Shown: positions 1 through 5,510 of the stretch, piece by piece
How the letters are laid out: every line of letters begins with the position of its first letter
How positions within the stretch are numbered: the first letter of the stretch is position 1
Assembly: GCA_028690255.1 (NCBI GenBank)
Contig: JAQVBP010000007.1
Span: 10,466 to 21,282, forward strand
Reading direction: 5' to 3'
Length of the DNA: 10,817 nt
Origin: Methanosarcinaceae archaeon
GTDB lineage: Archaea > Halobacteriota > Methanosarcinia > Methanosarcinales > Methanosarcinaceae
The notes under the pieces: model-generated
Database searches by the model: none
What the model saw: only the letters and a program-made list of their open reading frames with translations
What the model was told of the DNA's origin: nothing
Made by a program: the position numbers and the translations under genes

Positions 1-74
1 ATACATTGCTGCATTTTGCGTGTCCAGGGGAGGCAACTACCCACAATCCCCTGTGCCCGTTTATCTTGAAGAAG

Positions 75-100
75 GGAGTTTCCAACTCCATATATAAATT
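75..100 (+). promoter_or_regulatory. Putative promoter: inverted repeat plus TATA box
   Basis: A perfect 6-bp inverted repeat (GGAGTT, 3-base loop, AACTCC, 75-89) sits directly before the A/T-rich string ATATATAAATTT (about 90-101), a good archaeal TATA box. A transcript from it would begin near 120-125, about 20 bases before a strong Shine-Dalgarno site at 142-150. The repeat could be an operator or chance. Seen in sequence; function inferred. Confidence 0.4.
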
Positions 101-160
101 TACCGGCTCTGATTTTCCTGAGTCGTATTTTTGGGGAATATAGGAGGGTGTTTGAAAAAA

Positions 161-220
161 ATGTTGAAAAAACGACATGAAATGTCCGGAAAAAACATGA
201 GATGGACCCTCTCTCGTTAA
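161..220 (+). CDS. Possible 19-residue basic small protein or leader peptide
   Basis: A short frame starts with ATG at 161 and stops with TAA at 218-220, giving MLKKRHEMSGKNMRWTLSR. A very strong Shine-Dalgarno sequence, AGGAGGGTG (142-150), lies 10 bases before this ATG. It is only one base before an in-frame TTG (152), which would give 22 residues but is too close to be an ideal start. A TATA box near 90-101 is placed correctly to drive it. The peptide is rich in Lys and Arg (7 of 19) and has no recognisable domain. It could be a small protein, a leader peptide for the downstream ATPase gene, or chance. No homology is claimed. Confidence 0.25.
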   Translation: MLKKRHEMSGKNMRWTLSR

Positions 221-248
221 ACGGATAAATTGCCATTGTTTAAGCCAA

Positions 249-284
249 TTAATATATATTCGGAAATACAACATATTTTATACA
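249..284 (+). promoter_or_regulatory. Putative TATA boxes for the HyuA-like gene
   Basis: Two A/T-rich TATA-like strings, TTAATATATATT (249-260) and CATATTTTATAC (272-283), precede the ATPase gene. They would start transcription near 285 or 310. The Shine-Dalgarno AGGAGA (325-330) then lies 8 bases before the ATG at 339. Which box is used cannot be decided from sequence. Confidence 0.45.
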
Positions 285-338
285 TTATCTTCAGATAAAA
301 TTTCTCAAATATGATAAACAGTTCAGGAGACTTTTAAA

Positions 339-2261
339 ATGCAGTACAGCATGGGCATTGACGCAGGCGGTACATACACCGATTCCATCATCATCAGGGA
401 CTCGGACGGTAAAGTTGTGGACTCAAGCAAGGCCCTTACGACCTACCCGGACCTGCTGGAAGGGATCAGGACCTCCATCGACGGGCTGGACGAAAAATAT
501 CTCCGGGACATAAAGCTCGTATCGGTATCCACGACCCTTGCAACCAACACCATTCTTGAAAAAACCGGGTACCCTGTGGGGCTGGTTCTTGTAGGGGACT
601 ACCTGATCCCTGAAAAAGGCCCTATGGAGTACTACACGGTGGTGGAAGGGGGGCACGACCACCACGGAGCGGAACTTGTTTCCCTGGATCTGGAAGCCGT
701 TGAGGCCTTTGTCCGGCGGGTGGGGGAAAAGGTCTCGGCCTTTGCGGTTTCCTCCTATTTCAGTGTCCGAAACCCGGCCCATGAACTGGAGGTGAAAAAG
801 CGAATCCAGGAACTTACGGGGCTGCCTGTTGTCTGCGGACACGAGCTTTCCCTGGACCTCGGGGCTTATGAAAGAGGAGTTACCGCCTTCTTAAACGCCC
901 AGCTGATCCCTATAGCGGACCGCTTTATAAAGTCCATAAAAGGGGAAATCGAGAGAAGAGGAATCGAGGGCAGGTTGCTCATGCTCAAATGTGACGGCTC
1001 GGTCGTGGGGATCAACGAGGCCCTGGAAAAGCCCATCGAGTCCATCTTTTCGGGGCCGGCCGCAAGCCTTGTGGGTGCGTCCCACCTCTCGGGCCTGAAG
1101 ACCTGTGCCGTAATCGACGTAGGGGGGACAAGTACGGACGTCTCCCTGATCGAAGACGGGCTTCCTGAACTCTGTTCCGAAGGAGCGGTTGTCGGGGGCT
1201 GGCAGACCAAGGTAAGGGCCATCCGGATGGAAACTTCCGCAATGGGCGGGGATAGCCACGTCTGGGTTAAAAATGCGAAGCTCAACATCGGGCCGAGAAG
1301 AGTCATCCCCCTCTGCGTGGCCGCGGTAAAGTTTCCGGGATTCCTCGAAGCCCTGAAAACAGGTCGGACTCCTTCAAACCTGCGGCTTGAAGAGAACATC
1401 CAGCCCACAAAGTTTTTTATCAGGTCCGGGGCGGAAGCTGCGGAAATTGGGAAACTGGAGAAAGAAATCCTGGACCGTATAGGGGATACCCCAACTTCCC
1501 TGAGCGATATCTTCTGGAAGTTCGATGTAATGCCCTCCCCACGTCTTCTGGATTCCCTTATAAGAAAACGCCTGGTACAGGCAATAGGCTTTACCCCGAC
1601 CGACGCTCTGCACGTCCTGGGTGAATACACGGCATGGGATGCGGAAGCCTCTCGAGTGGGGGCCAAACTCCTGGAACGCTACATGGATATGAATTCCCTG
1701 GAAATCTGTCAGCAGGTAAAAAAGGATGTAGCAAGGAACATGGTATTGTATCTCATGAAGTTCATTCAGAAGGATGTGCCGGCCTCCGAACTTGAAAAGA
1801 TTCTCCATTCCGATAAGTTTTCACAATTCAAAATAAAACTTCCTGTTGTCCTTATAGGGGGGCCCGTCATTGCTTTTAAGGAAGAACTGAAACAGATCCT
1901 GGAGGCCGAGATTATAGTTCCGGAATATGCGAAGGTAGGAAACGCAGTCGGGGCTCTCGTGGGAAAAGGGATCAAACGGGTTGAAATCCTTATCAAGAAC
2001 ACCTACACAAAAGATAAAAAACGGCTGGTCCTGCTCTTTTCCCCGCGAGGGAGGGAAACTTTCGGAAATTACCTCGAAGCGCTTGCTTATGCGGAAAAGT
2101 TGGGGGAGGAACTTGTCATGGACTACATGACGGAGGCCGGGCTTGACAGGGGTCAGGTCCAGGTCAATATGAACAAAAAAGAGGTTTCCTTAAGCGAGGC
2201 AGGAGCCGTGCCCATAGAAACAAAACTCGTTTTTGTGGGGGTCGGGATGCCAAAAAAGTAA
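339..2261 (+). CDS. Hydantoinase/oxoprolinase A-type ATPase (HyuA-like), solitary
   Basis: A 640-residue protein of the hydantoinase/5-oxoprolinase alpha family, in the actin/Hsp70/sugar-kinase ATPase fold. Family members couple ATP cleavage to opening of a cyclic amide such as 5-oxoproline or a hydantoin, but the substrate here is unknown. The phosphate-1 loop GIDAGGTYTD is at residues 6-15. The STTLATNT segment near 65 and the YERGVTAFLNAQL segment near 180 are typical of the N-terminal domain. The phosphate-2 loop DVGGTSTDV is at 260-268. The last 200 residues match the core less clearly. Bona fide hydantoinases and oxoprolinases work with a HyuB-type beta subunit, and none is encoded next to this gene, so a different reaction is possible. 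The start at 339 is supported by AGGAGA at 325-330. Met5 is an alternative but is worse placed. Confidence 0.85.
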   Translation: MQYSMGIDAGGTYTDSIIIRDSDGKVVDSSKALTTYPDLLEGIRTSIDGLDEKYLRDIKLVSVSTTLATNTILEKTGYPVGLVLVGDYLIPEKGPMEYYTVVEGGHDHHGAELVSLDLEAVEAFVRRVGEKVSAFAVSSYFSVRNPAHELEVKKRIQELTGLPVVCGHELSLDLGAYERGVTAFLNAQLIPIADRFIKSIKGEIERRGIEGRLLMLKCDGSVVGINEALEKPIESIFSGPAASLVGASHLSGLKTCAVIDVGGTSTDVSLIEDGLPELCSEGAVVGGWQTKVRAIRMETSAMGGDSHVWVKNAKLNIGPRRVIPLCVAAVKFPGFLEALKTGRTPSNLRLEENIQPTKFFIRSGAEAAEIGKLEKEILDRIGDTPTSLSDIFWKFDVMPSPRLLDSLIRKRLVQAIGFTPTDALHVLGEYTAWDAEASRVGAKLLERYMDMNSLEICQQVKKDVARNMVLYLMKFIQKDVPASELEKILHSDKFSQFKIKLPVVLIGGPVIAFKEELKQILEAEIIVPEYAKVGNAVGALVGKGIKRVEILIKNTYTKDKKRLVLLFSPRGRETFGNYLEALAYAEKLGEELVMDYMTEAGLDRGQVQVNMNKKEVSLSEAGAVPIETKLVFVGVGMPKK

Positions 2262-2359
2262 AGCCCGGCCCCTGATTGTTGGATAATTTTATATAGCTTC
2301 ATGATTGTTGTATCAGCAGTAAAAATTAAAAGATATATAATCTATTATTGGAAACTTCA

Positions 2360-2369
2360 TTTTTGTTTT
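2360..2369 (+). terminator. T-rich tract after the HyuA-like gene
   Basis: Two T runs (2360-2364 and 2366-2369) lie about 100 bases after the stop of the ATPase gene. Archaeal transcription can stop at T-rich tracts without a hairpin. A short inverted repeat, CGGAT/ATCCG, follows at 2404-2420. The rest of 2262-2540 is AT-rich and shows no coding potential that I can support. Confidence 0.3.
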
Positions 2370-2545
2370 AAATAATGAATTATATTTTATCTTGTTGTTG
2401 TGCCGGATTTCATTTATCCGTCAGGGACATGAAACAATTTGCAAAAATCCTCAATCAGAGAAACGATTTCCAGTATAATAGATCAGAAAACTGATAAGTT
2501 CGGGCTATTACTGTTGAAATGTTTAACGTCAGAGGTATATTAAAG

Positions 2546-2672
2546 GGTCGTCAACTACTCCCCCTAAAACCCCTGGTTTTAGTATAAGGGGTCTTCTGCT
2601 GACAGGGATATTAACCTGTTAGGCTAACAAAAGCAGGAAGCCCACGACTTCAGTCGTGTGGCAGTTTACATC
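2546..2672 (+). mobile_element. IS200/IS605-type relic or miniature element (no transposase)
   Basis: About 125 bases carry hairpins resembling both ends of an IS200/IS605 (TnpA/TnpB) element. At the left, CTAAAACC (2564-2571) pairs perfectly with GGTTTTAG (2575-2582) and is flanked by CCCC (2560-2563) and GGGG (2588-2591), just after GTCGTCAACTACTC. At the right, GAAGCCCACGAC, loop TTCA, then GTCGTGTGGC (2638-2662) is followed by AGTTTACATC. That right-end form is the classic palindrome of IS605/IS1341-like elements, and the same stem ends TnpB guide RNAs. Between them are GTTAGGCTAAC (2618-2628) and ACAGG/CCTGT. No tnpA or tnpB is present, so this is a deletion relic or a mobilisable miniature copy. 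Exact ends are uncertain because these elements make no target duplication. Confidence 0.6.
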
Positions 2673-2704
2673 AAATCTTATTTGATATTTTAACTGCGTT
2701 TTTT
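2661..2704 (+). terminator. Long interrupted palindrome with T run
   Basis: GCAGTT (2661-2666) pairs with AACTGC (2692-2697), and inside them ATCAAAT (2670-2676) pairs with ATTTGAT (2680-2686) around a CTT loop. Six T residues follow at 2699-2704. This has the form of an intrinsic terminator for any transcript crossing the IS605-type relic, and it isolates the aIF-1A gene from upstream transcription. A further stem, CTTGCT/AGCAAG, lies at 2706-2738. Confidence 0.5.
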
Positions 2705-2751
2705 GCTTGCTTTATCTGCTCAGTCTCCCGAGAGCAAGAGGCCAAAAAGGG

Positions 2752-2780
2752 AAAATTTATGACAACATTTTAAAATAAAA
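2752..2780 (+). promoter_or_regulatory. Putative TATA region for aIF-1A
   Basis: AAAATTTAT (2752-2760) and TTTAAAATAAAA (2769-2780) are the best TATA-like strings before the aIF-1A gene. They would give a leader of roughly 60-80 bases. The GAGGT ribosome site is at 2850-2854. Placement only; no further support. Confidence 0.35.
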
Positions 2781-2860
2781 ACATCCCTGAGACAATATTA
2801 AAAGCAAGAAAAATCAAGCTGAAATCAAAAACCTGAAAATCAGAAGCAAGAGGTATTAAT

Positions 2861-3214
2861 CTGGCTAATTACAGAAGCAATATGAGAATGAGAAGAAACG
2901 GATCGGGCAAAACCGGAACCTCTCCGGATACACCGGAAGTCACAAGGGTACGCACCCCTCGCAAGGACAAAAACGAAGTTCTTGCAACGGTCACGACTCT
3001 GCTGGGCTCAAAACGTGTCCAGTTACGGTGTATGGACGGAGTTGTCCGCATGGGCAGGATCCCGGGTTCCAAGAAAAAGAGGATGTGGATAAGAGAAGGG
3101 GATGTCGTCATTGCCACTCCCTGGGAGATCCAGGACATTAAAGCCGATGTTACCTGGAAATACACAAGGCCTCAGGTAGAATGGCTCGAACGCAAAGGCT
3201 ACCTTAAAGAATAA
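2861..3214 (+). CDS. eif1A: Translation initiation factor aIF-1A
   Basis: Archaeal homologue of eIF1A/IF1, an OB-fold protein that binds the A-site region of the small ribosomal subunit during initiation. From the in-frame ATG at 2882 the product has 110 residues. It shows the family core: EVTRVRTP, then VLATVTTLLGSKRVQLRCMDG (the OB strands), GRIPGSKKKRMWIREGDVV, and the C-terminal WKYTRPQVEWLERKGYL. I prefer the CTG at 2861, which gives 117 residues starting (M)ANYRSN. GAGGT at 2850-2854 is spaced 6 bases before it, whereas ATG 2882 has no good ribosome site. From memory, Methanosarcinales aIF-1A proteins begin MANYRS. If CTG is not used, the start is 2882. The gene appears monocistronic. 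The family assignment is very secure and the start is not. Confidence 0.93.
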   Translation: MANYRSNMRMRRNGSGKTGTSPDTPEVTRVRTPRKDKNEVLATVTTLLGSKRVQLRCMDGVVRMGRIPGSKKKRMWIREGDVVIATPWEIQDIKADVTWKYTRPQVEWLERKGYLKE

Positions 3215-3273
3215 AAGCAATATACTCCATCCGTTTTTGCTTTGCTCAAGCGGACTATTTCTTTTTTTATTTT
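3214..3273 (+). terminator. Terminator region of aIF-1A
   Basis: AAAGCAA (3214-3220) pairs with TTGCTTT (3237-3243), and a T-rich tract (3258-3273, including seven T in a row) follows. This is a plausible archaeal terminator right after the stop codon. Confidence 0.5.
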
Positions 3274-3286
3274 AAGTTGAAAGGCA

Positions 3287-3305
3287 GTTCCTTCTGAGAA
3301 GGAAC
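3287..3305. repeat. Perfect 8-bp hairpin
   Basis: GTTCCTTC (3287-3294), loop TGA, GAAGGAAC (3298-3305). It lies between the T-rich tract after aIF-1A and an AT-rich stretch. It may be a second terminator stem or part of a small RNA. No T run follows it on the plus strand; read on the minus strand it is followed within about 13 bases by a run of A, so it is not a clean terminator either way. Confidence 0.35.
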
Positions 3306-3425
3306 CATTTAATGAGCTTCGGCAATCTTCCGGGGTTTCGGCCCCCAACTTTAAATCGTTTTTTAATAAATTGGGTCAAATTCAAGAAATGTTCTGGTGT
3401 TTGTAGTTCACATTTAAACCCTATA

Positions 3426-3471
3426 AACTAATCTCTATGAAGCTTGGTAGCGCTTGATAGTGAAATTAGTT
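3426..3471. repeat. 46-base two-part imperfect palindrome
   Basis: AACTAAT (3426-3432) pairs with ATTAGTT (3465-3471), and inside them CTATGAAGC (3435-3443) pairs with GCTTGATAG (3452-3460) with one mismatch around an 8-base loop. It lies just before the point where a gene remnant begins, so it may be an element end, a small-RNA stem or a protein site. Confidence 0.4.
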
Positions 3472-3491
3472 CATGCATCGCTTAAATATAA

Positions 3492-3654
3492 AATAATTCA
3501 TTAACCCAGGAAGACGTCAGGAGAGCATACCGGCTGCTGGTTCTCGAATGGGCCGCCTACATGGAGTACCTGAAAGAAAACCTACCCCTACCTTTTCTCC
3601 CTTTCCATGCGGACGAATCCCTTTGATAGAGTGGCCTTTCCTGTGGTGGGGTGA
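3492..3654 (+). pseudogene. Frameshifted C-terminal gene remnant, family not recognised
   Basis: A GC-rich, clearly protein-like stretch sits in an AT-rich intergenic region. One frame, open from 3492 after an in-frame TAA, reads LTQEDVRRAYRLLVLEWAAY then MEYLKEN up to about 3580. Shifting by one base at the C near 3582 continues YPYLFSLSMRTNPFDRVAFP then VVG and stops with TGA at 3652-3654. Without the shift the first frame ends at 3624-3626 in an unconvincing tail. The combined sequence reads as one conserved protein end broken by one extra base. There is no start codon or N-terminal part. I have a vague memory of similar C-termini in Methanosarcina hypothetical proteins, but I cannot name the family. 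A sequencing error could explain the shift but not the missing 5' part. Confidence 0.55.
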
Positions 3655-3682
3655 AACAGGATAATATTTTTCAATTGAGAAT

Positions 3683-4000
3683 TCAAAGCTTTTCCCTTAA
3701 CTTCTGGAGGTCAGCCTTGATCTCCTCAGCAAGCTTTTTTGCTGATTCTCCGGTGGCTTCTATCAGTTTTTCAACTCTGTCAGTAATGCCCTTGATCTCT
3801 TCTCCGACATCAATGGCTCTGATTTCCCCTGCTACCGAGTGAATTTCCTTTGTTATTCTTTCTGCAATTTTTGAAGCCTCAGCCCCTGTCTTCTTTGCCA
3901 GAGAGTCAATATCCTCATTTATATGTTCAAGCCGGTCATGAATACTGAGCCCTTTACCGGACTCTGCCCCCTTTTTCACATCGCTCATTAATTTTGCCAT
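3683..4000 (-). CDS. Small alpha-helical coiled-coil protein, function unknown
   Basis: A 105-residue protein rich in Lys, Glu, Ala and Ile, without Cys, Trp or Phe and with hardly any Pro or aromatic residues. From about residue 20 to the end it is almost continuous amphipathic helix with heptad-like spacing of Ile, Leu and Val (HINEDIDSLAKK, AERITKEIHSVAGEI, ITDRVEKLIEATGESAKKL). This resembles apolipoprotein-like or structural coiled-coil proteins. There is no signal peptide or membrane segment, so it is probably cytosolic. The start at 4000 is supported on the minus strand by GGGGGT about 8 bases upstream. Met5 is an alternative. It is transcribed away from the DUF373 gene and converges with the gene remnant at 3492-3654. 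I do not recognise a named family and propose no function. Confidence 0.75.
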   Translation of the reverse strand: MAKLMSDVKKGAESGKGLSIHDRLEHINEDIDSLAKKTGAEASKIAERITKEIHSVAGEIRAIDVGEEIKGITDRVEKLIEATGESAKKLAEEIKADLQKLREKL

Positions 4001-4067
4001 TTATAATAACCCCCACATGAATGTACACGCATAAATTTCCTTTACTAAATTTCCTGTGTAAGATTCG

Positions 4068-4078
4068 TTTTTATACAA
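4068..4078 (-). promoter_or_regulatory. Putative minus-strand TATA box
   Basis: On the minus strand the sequence reads TTGTATAAAAA. A start about 25 bases further on gives a leader of roughly 45 bases before the coiled-coil gene. A second candidate on the same strand is at 4097-4108. Confidence 0.4.
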
Positions 4079-4136
4079 TCTGTTATAAGATGGCTGATAT
4101 TATAAATTTATCCTGAAATGTATCTCAAACGGCTGG

Positions 4137-4185
4137 ATTTATTATATAAAACATGAATTAAAATAGTATACTGCAAGAACTTGCA
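4137..4185 (+). promoter_or_regulatory. Promoter of the DUF373-phosphorylase operon with start-site palindrome
   Basis: TTTATTATATAAA (4137-4149) is a strong TATA box. The expected transcription start, near 4172, coincides with TGCAAG AA CTTGCA (4172-4185), a perfect 6-bp inverted repeat that could be an operator. The leader would then be about 140 bases, with nothing else that I can support apart from the ribosome site GAGG at 4305-4308. Confidence 0.4.
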
Positions 4186-4312
4186 AAACAGTTAAGAAAT
4201 CAAAAGAAGTTATTAAATAATTAACTGACAGAATTCAAAGTTTCATCCTGCTCAGTTGGATGCCTCTCTTTAAAGATTATAATAACAACTTCAGCGGATT
4301 GATAGAGGAATC

Positions 4313-5464
4313 ATGCAAACTTTAGTTATATGCATAGATAGAGACGATGACCTTGGAGAAAAGGCAAATCTTACAACCCCTATAATCGGACGGGAGGCCA
4401 ATATTGAAGCAGCTGCCGCTCTCGGGATTGCCGACCCTGAGGATTCGGATACCAACACTATTTTTGGGGGAATAAAGGTCCTCGATGAACTGAGGGCAAA
4501 TGGGGACGATGCTGAAATTGTCACATTTGCCGGGGACAAAAACGTAGGAGTAATCTCTGACCAGAGGATTGCCCAGAAACTTGAGGCCTTTCTTGAGGTT
4601 TATGAGGTGGGAGGAGCCGTTTTTGTTTCGGACGGGGCCGAGGACGAAACCCTTGTCCCGATCGTGCAATCCAGAATAAAAATAGATTCCGTAAAACGCA
4701 TTGTTGTAATGCAGAGCGAAAATCTGGAAAGCACCTACTATGTACTGAAACACGCATTCAGCGACCCCAAGATTTCCCAGACTTTTTTCGTGCCCCTGGG
4801 GCTCGCTTTCCTTATTTACTCGATCTTTTTGCTTGCCCGCTACCCTGAGGGAGCCGTTATTGGAATTCTCGCGGCCGTGGGACTCTACATGCTCTACCGG
4901 GGCTTCGGGCTTGACGATACCGTTGCTCTTCAGGTCAGCCGCTTAAAGGACACTTTCCAGAGGCAAAGACTCGCTTTTATCACCTATACGGCAGCCATTC
5001 TCCTGGGGGTGGTGGCAACTGTTCGGGGCCTGCTGGAGACCTGGGAACTTTACTCTGAGGGCGGATTCTGGTACCATGGGACTCTGACTCTGGTCTCGGT
5101 CTTTATCAATGCCTCGGTCTGGTGGTATGCGGGAGCCGTCCTGCTTGCAGACCTCGGAAAAATCTTTGACCTCAATAGGGCGGGAAGAGCAGTAAGAAGG
5201 AGTTTTTCAGTCTCTCTCTTCGTGCTGGCAACGGGCCTGCTCTTCTGGGGGGCCAGCACTTACCTCTTATCGGAAGCAGCTCTCATAGCCGGCCGCCTCT
5301 CAGACCCGGCACTGGCCCTCCAGTATTTTGTATATTCAATAATCTTCGCAGTAATCCTTGCCCTGATCGGGATCCGGCTCTCTATCCCGGGAGAAGAAGT
5401 CCCGAAAAAAGAAAACCAAAAAAAGAGAAAAATAAAGAAATTCGTCCGAAAAGATAACATCTAA
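4313..5464 (+). CDS. DUF373 family membrane protein
   Basis: A 383-residue archaeal protein of unknown function. Residues 1-150 are a soluble alpha/beta domain opening with LVICIDRDDDLGEKA (acidic Asp cluster at 9-13), followed by TPIIGREANIEAA, VLDEL and a VFVSDGAEDE stretch at 103-112. This pattern is characteristic of DUF373. About six hydrophobic segments follow, near 158-176, 178-196, 220-240, 256-279, 298-318 and 333-354. The C-terminus is very basic (KKRKIKK), consistent with a cytosolic tail. The conserved Asp residues could bind a metal, but no reaction is known for the family. GAGG ends 4 bases before the ATG. The methylthio-nucleoside phosphorylase gene begins 46 bases after the stop, so the two probably share a transcript. 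Confidence 0.88.
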   Translation: MQTLVICIDRDDDLGEKANLTTPIIGREANIEAAAALGIADPEDSDTNTIFGGIKVLDELRANGDDAEIVTFAGDKNVGVISDQRIAQKLEAFLEVYEVGGAVFVSDGAEDETLVPIVQSRIKIDSVKRIVVMQSENLESTYYVLKHAFSDPKISQTFFVPLGLAFLIYSIFLLARYPEGAVIGILAAVGLYMLYRGFGLDDTVALQVSRLKDTFQRQRLAFITYTAAILLGVVATVRGLLETWELYSEGGFWYHGTLTLVSVFINASVWWYAGAVLLADLGKIFDLNRAGRAVRRSFSVSLFVLATGLLFWGASTYLLSEAALIAGRLSDPALALQYFVYSIIFAVILALIGIRLSIPGEEVPKKENQKKRKIKKFVRKDNI

Positions 5465-5510
5465 TAAAATAGTTATGGAAAAATAGTATCGGAAGAATCG
5501 TTTTGGAAGA

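Noticed and set aside
25..60. CAGGGGA/TCCCCTG inverted repeat (25-53) with CAACTACCC inside, resembling an IS605-type end read on the minus strand
   Set aside because: The stem does not follow the usual GCCCAC...GTGGGC pattern and no second end or transposase is seen; too weak to call an element.
866..1666. 266-codon open frame on the minus strand inside the HyuA-like gene, and similar antisense frames at 423-842, 1374-1808 and 7307-8269
   Set aside because: They lie opposite well-supported genes, have no family motifs and no promoter or ribosome site, and follow from the codon pattern of the plus-strand genes.
2262..2545. Searched for a tRNA or box C/D RNA in the AT-rich spacer
   Set aside because: No cloverleaf, T-loop GTTCRA pattern, or paired C and D boxes could be found.
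3651..3842. 63-codon plus-strand frame opposite the coiled-coil gene
   Set aside because: The minus-strand frame has a better ribosome site, start and amphipathic pattern; the plus frame is its shadow.
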